Program-made: the position numbers and the translations under genes | Notes under the pieces: model-generated | The model's database searches: none | Told to the model about the DNA's origin: nothing | The model's input: only the letters and a program-made list of their open reading frames with translations | Source: Siphlonurus alternatus | Lineage: Eukaryota; Arthropoda; Insecta; Ephemeroptera; Siphlonuridae | Length of the DNA: 64,000 bases | Assembly: GCA_949825025.1 (NCBI GenBank) | Contig: OX463779.1 | Span: 29,354,539 to 29,418,538 of the forward strand | Reading direction: 5' to 3' | In this document: positions 41,461-54,349 of the stretch, in pieces | Layout of the letters: each line of letters begins with the position of its first letter | Position numbering within the stretch: the first letter of the stretch is position 1

Positions 41461-44400
41461 GAATTAGTAATGAACGTTATGAAGCGCAATCGGCATTCAA
41501 GGTGCCTTACCGTATAATTCGCTAGGGGGAAAGACTAAGAGAACACACACCACCCACCCATAGCTAGCTGGCTACTATATATACTGTATATATAAATGGC
41601 ACGTTGTAAGTTACTAACTAACTTGAAGTAGCATGAGACTCGCTTAGTAGTAGAGAAAAGTAATGAAAAGGCTTTTCGTTTGTTGTGTTTTGGTTTTCAT
41701 CCGACTTGAGAGAAAAAAAGAAGAAAAAAAAAAAAAAGAATATATATAAAGTATATAAGAAGGAGGAGAAAGAAAGAGAGAGAGAGAGAAAGAGAGAGAT
41801 CTTCAAGAAAAACTCATCTGTAGAAACGAAATTGGCTTGGTAAATGGGAAAAAGAGTAAGAGAACTAGGCGTAAGTTTCAGTACATTTTCTAGAATCGCG
41901 TTTCCCTCGAGGAATCTGCAACCCCTCCTCCACCTTTTTTTTATATTTTTATTTGTACCCGTGACTGTCTTTCATATCTGACGAGGGCTTTTGGACTTCA
42001 TTTTTATATCGTCTAATAATAAGACCACCACTCTATACTTCCCAACTGTGTTGGGTCCTCAATACAATATTATTATTTCAATCGGATTGGAAATTTCATT
42101 CGTATATATCGTCAATAACATTTCTTATTTGAGTTGGAGAATGTGCACAAGCCACTAATAAGCTTGTTTTATATATAGCAAGATGTGCTCTTACAATATG
42201 ATTATTTCACTCTGATCGGACATTTAAAATGCTCTGTAGGGCCTCATACTTGCTGTATATAATATGCCCGCTAGCTGACCTTTTTTTCTCTCTCTCTCTC
42301 TCTCTCTTTAGTTATTTCATAATAAATATATATATAAAAAAAACTTTATACACTATATAACCATCTTTATACTGAGTGATAAAATGCAAACCAAATCGCC
42401 TGACCAGTAAATTTTTAGTTTAAAATTCTTGTTATAAAAAGTTATTTCATACCGTCATTTTAGTGATCCATGCATGTATATACTGTATAATACATAACGT
42501 TACATTTGACCTTATACTTTTAACAATCATTTCAACTTTACGAGTAAATTTAAAAATCGTAAAAAAAGTTAAGATCTTATTTTTAACAAATAATTAAAAT
42601 TCCTAATTGCCTATTTACAAAATTACATCATCTATAGTGTTAATTATTCATGTATTTTAATATTTAAAAATAAATTATTAGTATCATAAACTAATGAGGT
42701 AAGAATTTTAATTTAAAACTAAAATTTGTATATAAAAAAAAAAAACTAAGATAAAAATCAACATTAAATTATTATAGACTTGGGTATATTATAATATTAA
42801 ACCTCTATATAAAATTTCTATATTCATAAAATATTAAGATTTTTTGATGATAGTAAAAACATAATGATGAGAGCTTGTGATGTTGTTAATTTTTATTTTT
42901 CCAATTGTAATAGCATGCATGGAATGTTAATTAAGCTTATTTCTAGGTAAATGAGCGTTAGCTTACCTCCACATACTTATATACTTTTTATAGCATATAA
43001 CATACAAGAACTTGATTTTATACAAAGGCTATAATTACCCATATAGTATGATGAATCATATGGTTCAATCTTCTCATTTAGTGTTCGACCTGTTTATATC
43101 GCCTTTTGTGATCACTTAAGAAGAACAAGTTAAAACTCATCAATTTTATATATAATACTATTAATTAGCTTTTCTGAAATATATCATAAGATTCTAAAAA
43201 ACAACACATGCTTTCCCACACACATACATACATATACACTAAAATAATCATTTATAAAGAGTGATCAATTTTTTTTATATATTTAAAAAAAAGTATGCTC
43301 ATTAAAATAAAATATATAATAAAAAATGATTGAAGTTAACTCATAAAGAACAAGTTTTTTTTTTAAAAAACTCTTTTACTTTCATATATGTTGTTATTAT
43401 AAAGCAGGTAACTCAATAATTATGTAGACCCACCATGACGAAGAGAGAATTTTGTGGATGGAAAAAGAGACTTCAACGAGTATAGAAAAAGATTTAGTCT
43501 CGGATTCCATAGAGGTTTTACGTTTAAGAGTGTACGATTTATTGAGAGTGCTTCTACACGTGTGAGAATGGCTCTCTTTATGGCCCAGGCCACTGGGGGC
43601 TAACATCATTTCTGATCTGAAACATCCAACAATGTCGTACATCAAACTCTTTATGACGTCACTATATATAGTAAACCAATCATTGCTGTTAACTTAAATA
43701 TATATTTTTATTTTGTTATGTGTATGGTATATTATTTTCTTTACTTATACCATGGCACCATACAATTTTATAGTTAAGTCATATTTAGAATTTGATTTAA
43801 TAAATATTAGCATAAATAATATATTAGCTTTATAGTATTTATGTAAAGATGATATTTATGACAATTTAATGTTGTTAGATTTTTGAGGGATACATACTGA
43901 TATGTTCCATATTATAAAATTGACCTCAACAATGGATTCCACACAGTTGTTACATTCCAATCTGTAGGTGTTCAAATCGAAGGAAAAATGCATTTTAAAA
44001 AAAGTCGGATTCAATATTATAAAATTACAGTTATGCATGCAGTTTTAGTACACTTTACAGCCTGGAGATTACATATATCAGATGATCATGATCTAAATAA
44101 TTATATTATATAATAATTATTAATATACTAATGCAACAATAATATATTTCCTACGGTATATAAGAAATGTTACTTTGAAATGTTATTAAACCCATACTAA
44201 AACAGGTATCATGTATAAAAGTTTTAATTATTCCTGACAAACACTTGAAAGTATTTGAAGGAATTATAGATACTATTATACTTTCATGTTGCAAAAAAAA
44301 AAAAAAAAAAAAAGTTAATATTTTTTTGCTCGCTATTCTTGCAAATTCTCTTCAAGTTGATTCTTTGTTCTTTGGCGTACTTTTTTGTGGCTATTGTCAA

Positions 44401-46040
44401 AGAAAATTTAACTCGTATATTTGTCCGTGGTTATACATAAAAATTGGTATAAAAAATTATGAATTCATCTCATTAAATTTTCCCGTAAGGTTGTTATATA
44501 TTTTTTTATTCTTTATATAGTTGATAATTTTCTTTGAGGCCATATATATAAAACAGTATATATATGAGAATCATCACCCTAAAGCTATATAATATTATAT
44601 ATATTTTTTTTTATCTTAGTTGAATATATAATTTATCATTATATATCTTCGGTTACCACTTGCATATATACATATATTATTAATTTTTTTATGTTTAAAT
44701 TTTGATTCAATATTTATTCTAATACAATAATAACGTTATTTTTTATTGAGAATATACGTAAAAAGTTGTTGATAAATAACTATAATTTACAGTAATATGT
44801 GTGAAGCAACTTTTAAGGCATGAGGATAAATTGTATATAAGTATTAGATTTTGGCAAAAAAATTCCTTGGGCAATGATTCTGGCCACCGTTCAAATATTC
44901 CAGTGAGTATATTACGCAAACGGGAGAGGATAAAGAGGGGGGATCGAAATATATTGGCAATCACCAATGCTAAGGTAAACACCACAAATAATTCACTACA
45001 ATCTAAATTGAAAGTGCCTCCCTCCCGCACTCCGCATGTTAAATATACATGCCAATGATGTGTGTGGCTATACATAACTTCCTCCCTATATACATAAAGA
45101 AAGATCATTAGACGAAAAAATAAAAATATCATAACTCGTTTACTGACTTGTAAATTGCCATTGATTTTTATATTATTAATAAATTTTTTTTTTTTTTTTT
45201 TTTTTTTTAAATATCAGTCTATGGTAGGCAATGATAAATTCATATTTTTATATTTATATTTTTTGTAGTTTGTTTTTTAAGTATCTCATAATTTTAAAAA
45301 AAGTAAACAATATTTTAAAGTTGATGCAAAATGGGGATAATATATTCAAATATAATAACATGCAAAAAGGTTAAGGTCAACTTAATGGAATTTATATTTC
45401 ATTAGTATAACTATTTATTCAAGCTATAATAAAAAAACTTTGGTGAACAAGAAGCGCCTGCCAGTCCGGTAAGTATGCAGCCCTTCCAGCATGATTGTAA
45501 TGAGGGTTCCATCCCCGTGGTAATGAAGGGGCAGCAAAAAAAAAACGAGTAACGAGATTGAAGCTATTTGATTTAAACACGTGGTGAGAGAGAAACTTGA
45601 TGCACGACTGCTGCTAATTAATGAATGCAAGGAACCCGCGTGATTAAACAAACGCGAAACAGCGGAACTGTGAGATGCGAGCGTTGATTTAAGTACGTTA
45701 CATCAACACTTACTTATACTCTATGAGAATAACTGATGGGGCTTTCCTTGAAATCTTGCATAAACAATCACAACTAATGTACAGGAATAATGAGCTTTTA
45801 TCAAGGACAAAGAATAAATAAAAAAAAAGCTATGCATAAAAAAAAGTATGAAAAAAATATGTTTTGTCATACATTATAATTTCTAAAAAGAACTAATAAC
45901 AATTTCTCGTAATTTTTTTTCTTCTTGTTGTTTCAGTAATTAGAGCATAAAAAATTTACAACAAAAAGTTTATAACTAATTAACCACAAATACAATGACA
46001 CATAATATAATAAGGAAAAAACAAAAACAAAAATATAATT
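41461..46040. other. AT-rich non-coding stretch with small repeats
   Basis: Contains a GA-rich tract at about 41767-41799, a TC run at 42287-42307, an A21 run at about 44293-44313 and a T27 run at 45182-45208. A CRE at 43654-43661 abuts a TATATATAG string. A candidate splice donor, CCG followed by GTAAGTATG, lies at 45469-45477. No gene is supported except possibly the minus-strand frame at 44743-45132, listed separately. Confidence 0.45.
44743..45132 (-). CDS. Unrecognised 129-codon ORF, doubtful
   Basis: Opens with ATG and runs 129 codons, unusually long for AT-rich DNA where stops average one per dozen codons. Residues about 47-69 (with LFVVFTLALVIANIF) and the N-terminal 14 residues are hydrophobic enough to span a membrane. 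There is no signal-peptidase-like site and no recognised domain. An 85-codon frame overlaps on the other strand within the same GC-richer segment (44870-45060), which weakens the case. It is most likely non-coding, but it is one of the longer non-repeat frames in the window. Confidence 0.12.
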   Translation of the reverse strand: MIFLFFRLMIFLYVYREEVMYSHTHHWHVYLTCGVREGGTFNLDCSELFVVFTLALVIANIFRSPLFILSRLRNILTGIFERWPESLPKEFFCQNLILIYNLSSCLKSCFTHITVNYSYLSTTFYVYSQ

Positions 46041-46119
46041 ACGCATGTGTGAGAAATTTGTATTTTCAAAGAACGAGTTAAAATTTTTGATGGCGCGAGT
46101 TTTATATTCCTCTTATCAC

Positions 46120-46225
46120 AACACAGGTGTTAAGAGGGTGGGGGTGAGAGTCAGAGGGGCGTGGTCGGGCGGGGGCTTTGATCTGCTGCCACAGAGCGGT
46201 CACGTGACGTCATACCGTGCTGAGT
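46120..46225. promoter_or_regulatory. GC-rich regulatory-like patch with fused E-box and CRE
   Basis: About 100 bp of G-rich DNA including GGGGCGTGG and GGGCGGGGGC boxes, ending in CACGTGACGTCA at 46201-46212. There a CACGTG E-box and a TGACGTCA CRE overlap by two bases. Both are bZIP/bHLH recognition sequences. The dense motif content in an otherwise AT-rich region suggests an enhancer or promoter-proximal element. Confidence 0.35.
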
Positions 46226-46229
46226 GATC

Positions 46230-49185
46230 CATCATACGTTACAATCACCGTCAAAAGTATGGACCTTTCACTTTATACATTAAAAAGAGTTCTCATTTCT
46301 GATAATTATAATATATACGGTATATATGGTATTATATATGGCAACTTTAAATATTTTTCGTGTTAACTTATAACTTACGAATATATTATATCCAAAATGA
46401 ATATATTTTTTAAAACAATAATATACTTGTTTATCAGTGCGGTGCTTCATTTTGCTGCGAGAAATTTGAAAAATAAGATAAATAAACTTAATGTCTTTTT
46501 CAATAAAATTTTTACTTTTGTTATCAGAAAATTTAATGAAGCTTGTTCCTTAATTGCAAATAATTCTAATGTTTTTAGGATAATGTACTTGATCTATTTT
46601 GATTTTAATAATAAGAAACGGAAACATTTTTAGTTCGCATAGCCTTAATACATAAAATTTATAGTAGGCACGTCATAAATGTGATAACAAGCGCGATATT
46701 GCTTGCCTAACATCTATTTTATATGAGTTCATAGTACCGTATTTATATTCTATTATTCTATATAATAGACAAGAAAGGTTGAATTTTATATACACCCACA
46801 ACATTTAAAATAAATCATGCATAAAATTGAATTCTTATAAAATAGATGCCAGCTTTTAATTGATGATATGCATGTTTTTAAACTTTTTTTTTTTTTTTTT
46901 TTTTCATCTAAAAAAAAATAACTCAAGATTAAGTCACGTCGCTAGAAAGAGGAAGAAAATAATGAGGTAAAATGTTAGGAACAAAAAATATACTAAACAT
47001 TTTATATTATTCTGTATTTGAATCGATATACATCGTACATTTTAATACAAACACTTAAAAGACTTTCTTGTAAATTTGAAATACAATTTTAAAATACTAA
47101 AAAAAAGTAGTATTAAGTTATTATATACAATGATCTCAATTTATTCTATTAAATCATGATCATAAATATTTAACTTTGTTAGATGTAATGTATAACAGAA
47201 ATATAAAAGCTTTCTTTTGTTTATATTTCTACAAAAATCATCACATAAACGTATAACATACAATATAGTTATTCAAAATCATGGGTAGCATGGTCTTGGT
47301 AGATCATGATTTGCTTGCAGGCAGCACTGGACCACACAGCCTCCGTGTATTGCTCTTGATTTGAGGAGCAAGCAGGTCTGCCTCAGGTGGTACCGTAAGC
47401 AAGGTTAGCGGGCGGGCGCGGCTCGTGATCGCTTATTTCCCATGGGCAAGCTAGGAGGAGCACGACCAGTCGACGACGCCGGAGGTCAGCCTGCCTAAGG
47501 GATCATCATACACTTGCTTCAAGCAAACAACAAGGAAACCCTACGGGGGAGCAACATGAAATATGTCTGTTTATTTAAACAATTGGATACGAGTCAATTT
47601 GATGACTTCAATTTTATTTACATGATCTGTCGGAGTGGTCACTTTTCAATACAGGGTGGCCTAGAAACCCACCATGCATATATTCTGTTAAAGCTGAGGG
47701 AACTGTGAAAACTTATATCAGACTTGATGTAGCTTTCTCTCAATATGCAGGATGCCAGCGGAACAATAGTTTAGAGCAAAAGGGAACGATTATAATACTC
47801 AAGTATTTTGGGCAAATTGGATATTAAGTGTATATATTATTTACCTCGCTGTAAGAGTTAATCTTGAATTTTGTTAAATTAGAAGTAACTTAAATATTTA
47901 ATTATTATTTTCAATGATAGCATACCAGTGACGTCATATTATGTAAATATATTTAATGCATGCATTTTTTTTATTGTTCATGTAGATTTTTTTATATGTG
48001 ATAACATATGGTATATATTATATATACATCGTATTTTGAATTAAAATCAGAATAAATATATTTTTTATGTAAATAAAGAGAACAATAATTGTACATGATT
48101 GAATTAATTGCATATTTAGCTGTCTATTATTATGTAAAATAAATGTAAATGTTAGCCACTACGAAATGAAGTGTTGGTGTCACAGTGTTTTATTATAAGC
48201 ATGGAGGCTATAATAATTGTAAATCGTTTCTATGTAATATGTGGTAGACTGTGAGCCTTTCAAAGACTTATGTGCACGTCTTCTCCTTCTCCAAAATTGA
48301 AAGTTTAGCAGCTTCAGTAGATTAAGTAAGAGTAAAGATTGAGTTGTCCCAACCTGTAAATGGAATAAAAAGATCGGGTCCACGAATATTTGGTACTTAA
48401 TAGTTGTATCGATTTAACCATCAAATATAAAGATGCAGGAAAATATAACTTCCATGGTCCATCATGCGGTATCGGTACGGCCAATGCTGTCATGGGCTTT
48501 AAAAAAAGTGTTTAAATGTTTTTATTGCATATAATCTGACATTTTTGGAAAAACAAGTAAGTGGTTGCTTAATTTTAAAAAAAACGTGTACTTTAATTTT
48601 TTCTCTTGTTCAGAACATAGCTGAAAGTATCACAATACACTATATACTGACCGTTCAATACTTTGAGAAATAATGAGACGAAATTCGTTCTTACCTCCTG
48701 TATTTCTTTTTTATGTGAATATTATACAGTAAAATATTACGAACTTTATTTCTTGTAACTTAATTTATAGTATACAAAAAATCGTGCAACACAAATAAAC
48801 ATTGATTTGTGTTTCTGTATTTTAAAAATGAGCTAATCTGAAAAAAAAAATATAAAGTATAGTAAAACAAATTATTAGACACGTTGTTATTTGTTTCCTG
48901 TTGGACTGTTCTATTTTTTATATAAAAAAAAACGTTGTATAATGAACACAATTTTTAGATCTTAAAAAAAAAGGTTGTAGATAACGAGAATAGAAAAAAA
49001 TATATGTATCCTATTTGTCAAACAATGAGGTATAAAACGTATAATTTTAAGCTTCCAATTTTATAGTATTAAAAACTTTTACCTGAATTTTGCCTAATAT
49101 TTATATAATAAAAGAATTAAAAAAATAGAAAAGGTTAAACCACAAAAAGGACTTGTATTATCTTGTTTCTATTATGTCACTAACG
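46230..49185. other. AT-rich non-coding stretch with a GC patch
   Basis: No gene is supported. A GC-richer patch at 47285-47510 contains a GGGCGGGCGCGGC block. TGACGTCA occurs at 47929-47936. A T run lies at about 46886-46903. Confidence 0.45.
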
Positions 49186-49194
49186 AACTTTGTT

Positions 49195-49530
49195 ATAGAC
49201 GCGATCATCGAGTACGGTCCTGCGCATATGCTGCTCTCTCAAACGGGCGGTCGCGGTTTATAAGAGAGGACGACGATGATGGGGACATAACAAAAAATTT
49301 GTCCTCTGTCTTCGTTGTCGGCAGCGAAGAGTTGAGTTTAACCGTTTCCCTGAGTACCACGTCATGAGAACCAGATTTGCTTTTCCACCTTCTCCGCGGC
49401 TTCCTAGAATTTAGTTCTCTCTCTGTCCCTTCCTCCCGCCTTCCACAATCTTATTCAAATGTATGTACAAGTAGCAATCGCCGGTAAACCAGTATATATA
49501 AGCAAAACGTTCGCTCTTTCTGATCAAGTA
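49195..49530 (+). promoter_or_regulatory. Balanced-composition region with two TATA-type promoter candidates
   Basis: The segment is GC-richer than its surroundings. It holds TTTATAAGAG at 49258-49267 downstream of a GGGCGGTCGCGG block, and a second box, TATATATAAG, at 49493-49502. The second is followed by GATCAAG with the A at 49526, about 31 bp after the TATATAAG start. A TATCGATA palindrome sits about 40 bp further. The first ATG after this start opens only seven codons. The combination fits a TATA promoter for a transcript with an untranslated first exon, but transcription is not shown. Confidence 0.3.
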
Positions 49531-52080
49531 CAGGACAAACTCGTTTTCATGCTATTGTTATTCTATCGATAATTTTTTTTATATATTATATTTATATTTA
49601 TATCCGAATAATACATTTATATATATTCTATCTCACATCACAAGTCTTTATTTCCGATCACTCAAGTATCTATATATATATATAATATATTTTTCTCTAT
49701 ACCGTTACTATTTACTATATAATTCTTATTATTATAATATTGTAAAAGTAAAGTTCAATACTGTATACTATAATATATATGTATGTAGTAACCTGTTTTA
49801 TAAAATAGGCAATCACATTTTTACCTTATATTCATTGTATTCATTTATATAAGAAAGGGTTTAAAGTTCAGGTATATGCACACGTATGCGTTATGTCGTA
49901 CACGCGAAATGCATGCGTCTTTATATTATTAAAGACCTTACATTATATACATAGAACGGATCAAGAAGGGTTTGTGTACTTATTATAAGACGCCAAATAA
50001 GAAAGGATACGTAATAGAAAAGGGTTTATTATTATTTTCTATTGACAGTTACATTTTCAAAGTTCTTTTTTTTTTACATAAGATTTTATATATAAAAAAA
50101 GATGGATTGACGTCGAAGGAGTATGGCATTCGTGTGTCAACCCTCCCAGGCACATATAACACCCTTAGCTTATAGATATTCAATCTATTCAATATATTAA
50201 AAAAAAGGGGTGTGTAGCATATTGATACGTATATATACAACTGCTGGTTTTAAATTGTAAAGAGTATAAAAAAAAAGGTTTGAAAAAGAATTGAAATAAT
50301 AATATAAGTAAAAAAAAAAAAAAAAAGAGTTGAATAAATTGAATAGAAAAATAATCTATTCTAAGCAGACTCGCATGTCCAATCCTTAACTCGATCCTCC
50401 GGCGAGGGGTGTGTCTAAAAAACTCCTCGTTGAATATGCATGATGTAAGCAGGGAACTTGTGCAAGCCGACAACGCTCCGCCCGCCAAGTATATAGACTC
50501 GGAATAATATCATTGCCAACCGCCAGTTATATATAAAAGAATGGTGACTACATTTTTTTTTTGTTCTTTTTAAAATGAAAATGAATTCAAATATTATACA
50601 GAAATATAAATAATATAAAGTAAAAAAAAAAGAAAATGTGTTTGACATTTTCTAAAATAAATATTTCATATTTTAACCGGAACAAAAAAAAATATGTGGA
50701 TTTTTTTTTTACCAATTGTATAATAGCTCATTTTAGTTATACAAATTTGCGATTTAAAATGGTTACGCTAAAAATGTGATTATGACAATAACATTTATAT
50801 AACAAAAGAGAATTTCAAATCAGAATTTTTAAACAAAGCAATGAAATAAATTGGAAAAAAAAAGCATAAAAATAAAACAGTATTAACGATGTCGTATGGG
50901 CAATCATGCGAGACAATCATGAGTCACAAAAGATTACGTAACTGCCATTAACGTGCTCACTAATTCAAATAATGTAGGTACACACCCAGCCAAATGTTTC
51001 AGTATCCTACTGCCATTTTCAGTAATGTCCCACATTGTAAGAACAGTTCAATTAATTTCAACGCAGTTAATCTTGAAACGTTTAATTTACGTCTGGTCGT
51101 GAAAAGGTCAGACTCTAGAAACAAATCAGATAGGGAGTACGTGCATGATATAAACATCACAGCAGGTAAATCTTTTAATACAATGAAAATCATTCTTAAT
51201 TATAGCAAAAAAGAAATAAAAAACTTAGTTATGATATTATTCTTCATATTCCAAACTTTAATATTACAAAAGTTATCACCACTTCTACCTAAAGACATTT
51301 ATAAGAAGAAAAAAATTAAAGCGTAGACAAAGTTTAGTTGCTTTAGTTAAGGCTGCTGCATGGGGGTCTTGGAAAGTAAGAAATATTGCTCCAATTAAAG
51401 GAGAGAGGGCGCGTAGCAATAAGACTCCTCGTTATACTTGGGTAGGTGGTGGGGGTGGAATAACAAGGCGCGAGCTAGAGTGAGCCATCATCAATTAAGT
51501 GGGGGGATATGACGGCAATAATTGCACCCCCTCCCTACCTTGAATTGTAGAGAGAATTCTCATAAGGTGGAAGTTCATATGCACTTAAAGTCGATATCTC
51601 ACAATCGATTATAATACATCAATTATTATATATTTAATATTAAATTGATGTTAAAAATTTCATTTTGCTACCATTGAAATACGTGTATAAAATAATTTCA
51701 TTGCATACATTGCATAAAGAGTGGTATTTTTTTCTTTTTAACAATTAATATGCTCATTCACAACAGAATTTTTTATAAACTAAACAATTTAGCTAGTTAA
51801 TGAAGAATTAATGTATAATAATTATGCACTTTAATATCTCTGGATATTAAAATATGCAGTCTTATTATTCTGAGAATGAAAATAAAGTTTCAACAATCAC
51901 ATGAGACTTGCAATTTTCTCTCTCTCTTCAAATCGATAACTAACGTTCTATTACTTACTCACTACATAAACAAATTTTATAGCTTTTATCACAGACATCA
52001 TAATACCGCCTGCAAGTAATAAGCCCCATCTGCAGGCGTGCATGTAGCTTCTGAGTTCGTGACTGCAGTGAATGCACCTG
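49530..52080. other. AT-rich stretch with a GC-richer pocket
   Basis: I see no recognisable gene. The pocket at 51330-51540 includes GGTAGGTGGTGGGGGTGG and, later, a TTAAGTGG homeodomain-type string. The 110-codon plus frame at 50994-51326 has the composition of translated AT DNA. Confidence 0.4.
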
Positions 52081-52113
52081 CACTGCCAGCTGACTGACCC
52101 CACGACCCTCGTC

Positions 52114-52150
52114 TATATATAACTATAACCCGCGAGTATCAGCAACCGCA
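52114..52150 (+). promoter_or_regulatory. TATA plus initiator core promoter candidate
   Basis: TATATATAA at 52114-52122 is followed by TATCAGCA with the TCAG initiator at 52139-52142, its A 27 bp from the TATA start. Upstream is a GC-richer segment (52010-52110) with CAGCTG and GACTGACC motifs. The sequence downstream stays balanced in composition to about 52190. The first ATG, at 52192, opens 12 codons. Together with 18212, this is the cleanest TATA/initiator pair in the window. Confidence 0.35.
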
Positions 52151-52194
52151 AGTCAATCTTGTGCACCCAGAAAACTTCAGAATTATCAATCATG

Positions 52195-53330
52195 CATGTT
52201 ATTATTATAGAGTTAAAGTTAGTTTTGTAGGATATTTTGCATGCTATAATATTAATTGAAAATTAATATTGAAGTTTTATTATAAATTAAAATACACAAG
52301 CTACTCCACTATAAACAAGATTACTTTTTGTTTTAATAAAACTTTGCAGTTGCATTATATATCAGTAACATCGTTACATCAGTAGTATCAGTACCTTTTA
52401 CTTCAATATGTTTAGAGCCTTTCAAAACACATTGCATGCTGATTATATAAATATATTTTTTGTATTGGTTTTATATCAATTATAGCAAAGACAGGACAAT
52501 ACTAGACTTTAATTACTATATATGTATACAATAAATTATTGTTCATATTTTTTTTTACAATGGCTGAAAAGTAATTATTTTAGTTTTGACTCTAGGCCAG
52601 CTGACTTTAATCACTTGGCTGCATAGTACTGCAGTCTAATCTATATTTCACCATGCATGCAGTACATTGTCATCAACATGCTCTTTCCGATTCTTGATCC
52701 TCCGAATATAATGCCTTTATAGAGAGTTAATTAAATGAAAAATGATAACGATGAAAAAAAATTTGTTGAAAGATTTTTGATTTGTGTTATACATGACCTG
52801 ATGTTATTTAAAATTACATATTATTAAATAATTAAAAATATAATGAAATGAATTCACATTGTTTTTATTAGTGATCTAAAAAATTATTATTACTATTATA
52901 TATAAATAATATTATTTATAACATCTTATTTTTATGTTGTTAAGAATAAAATGAGAAGATGAAGATTAATGGCAATATTAGCTTGATGGCAAAGTTCATA
53001 TTATATTTATCTTTACTAACAAGTAGGCCAATAAAGTTATCTGCTGAGTACAACTTTATTCTTCTTTTTTTTAACTTATAACAAGCTATGAAGAAGAATA
53101 AAACTCACAGGATGCTAAGCTTTCTTGTTCATTAAACTTTCATATTAAGATCAATGGCAGAAATCCGGATCATAAATAAATATATTTTATAACTTCTTAT
53201 TATTTATTTTTGCACATTATTATTATTATTTTTGCGTGTTTTACAATAATAGTATAGTAATATTTTACCCCTAATTTCATTATAGTCGGTAATATCAATT
53301 AATACTAATTATTTCCTGAAAATGTAAGTT
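52195..53330. other. AT-rich non-coding stretch
   Basis: I see no gene. AT-rich sequence, with a TGCATGCA palindrome at 52654-52661. Confidence 0.55.
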
Positions 53331-53390
53331 CGTTTTTTTTTCTCTCTCTCTCTCTCGCTCCCTCTCTGGATTATTGTTATATAATAAAGT

Positions 53391-53534
53391 TAATTGTTAT
53401 TAAAGTTTGCTGGTAGACCACGCAGCGAAACAAAATGTCATGCGTGCTGCGACATGCAAAGGCCGTGTGACCGCGAGCTGACCACCAAAAACTTAGGGGA
53501 CACAACACGCCAATTATCTGTAATTAAAAAACAG
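53391..53534 (+). CDS. Candidate internal exon, unrecognised
   Basis: A long pyrimidine tract (53330-53367, mostly T and CT repeats) is followed by AG at 53389-53390. The segment then stays open in one frame for 48 codons to CAG at 53532-53534, which is followed by GTGACT, an acceptable donor. The peptide is Cys-rich in the middle (KCHACCDMQRPCD) and basic at the end; I recognise no domain. A first ATG is absent upstream, consistent with an internal exon. The combination of tract, acceptor, open frame and donor is the best exon-like arrangement seen in the window, but a microsatellite-derived CT run can mimic a pyrimidine tract. Confidence 0.2.
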
Positions 53535-53659
53535 GTGACTGAGAAAAAAAAAGCAAAAACAGATGTTTTTTACAAGTGTCACGTCAATCTTGTGAAACAT
53601 GCATGTAAAAAAACTACTGTTTTGAAGTTTCTTTCATGCATTTTTTTTTTATATTAATA

Positions 53660-54340
53660 GCATACAAATTCATGTGAATAAATATTAGTTTTGTTAAACA
53701 GAAAGCAGCATTTTACATTATATAGAATATATTATTATTATAACTAATTATATGCATTTATATAATAAATTTAAAAATGCATACATATGCATGCATTCAA
53801 TATAATATAATAGCAACGTATCCTGCATTTCATAAATAAAAGAAGAATTTTTTATATATAATTATCAGTTATGAATGTATCTAGACTATCTAGTTATTAA
53901 AAAAATATTTATATTAAAAAATGTGAAACCTTAGTATATACTGTATAGCTGAAAATATAAACGTACACAAAATTAGTGAAAATGTGACAAAATCTCTGAA
54001 TTTGCTACAAGAAATGAACATCACGTTGCAAATTTATACTCTGGTGACATACTATTCAATAATAATAAAAAAAAAAAAAAAAAAAAAAAAAAAATGTGCT
54101 CCGCAGTAATGCTTCTTGAAATTATACATAGAGCTTCAAAATTTGGAGTCAGTGTTTATTTTTGCTTATCTTCATCAAACTCATATTCTTATAAATTTAT
54201 TTAATTTATGCATGCTGCCTCCGTTTTAAGTCTTCAAATAGTAATTAATAATATTAATAATGATATACTATAGGAATATTATATTTATATTATCATTGAG
54301 ATATCATCCATGATGATATTGAATCAGGTGCTTGAATGAT
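53660..54340. other. AT-rich non-coding stretch
   Basis: No gene. An A28 run lies at 54067-54094, preceded by AATAAT; this may be a decayed retroposon tail, though no body is recognisable upstream. Confidence 0.5.
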
Positions 54341-54349
54341 GAACTTACA

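Noticed and set aside
41492..41509. Minus-strand string TAAGGCACCTTGAATGCC resembling miR-124
   Set aside because: It matches the miR-124 5' eight and 3' eight bases but lacks two central bases, and the expected 5' arm of a precursor hairpin is absent from the adjacent sequence. Probably chance.
50994..51326. 110-codon plus-strand ORF
   Set aside because: Asn/Lys/Ile/Phe-rich with a lysine-run end, no domain, no splice or promoter context.
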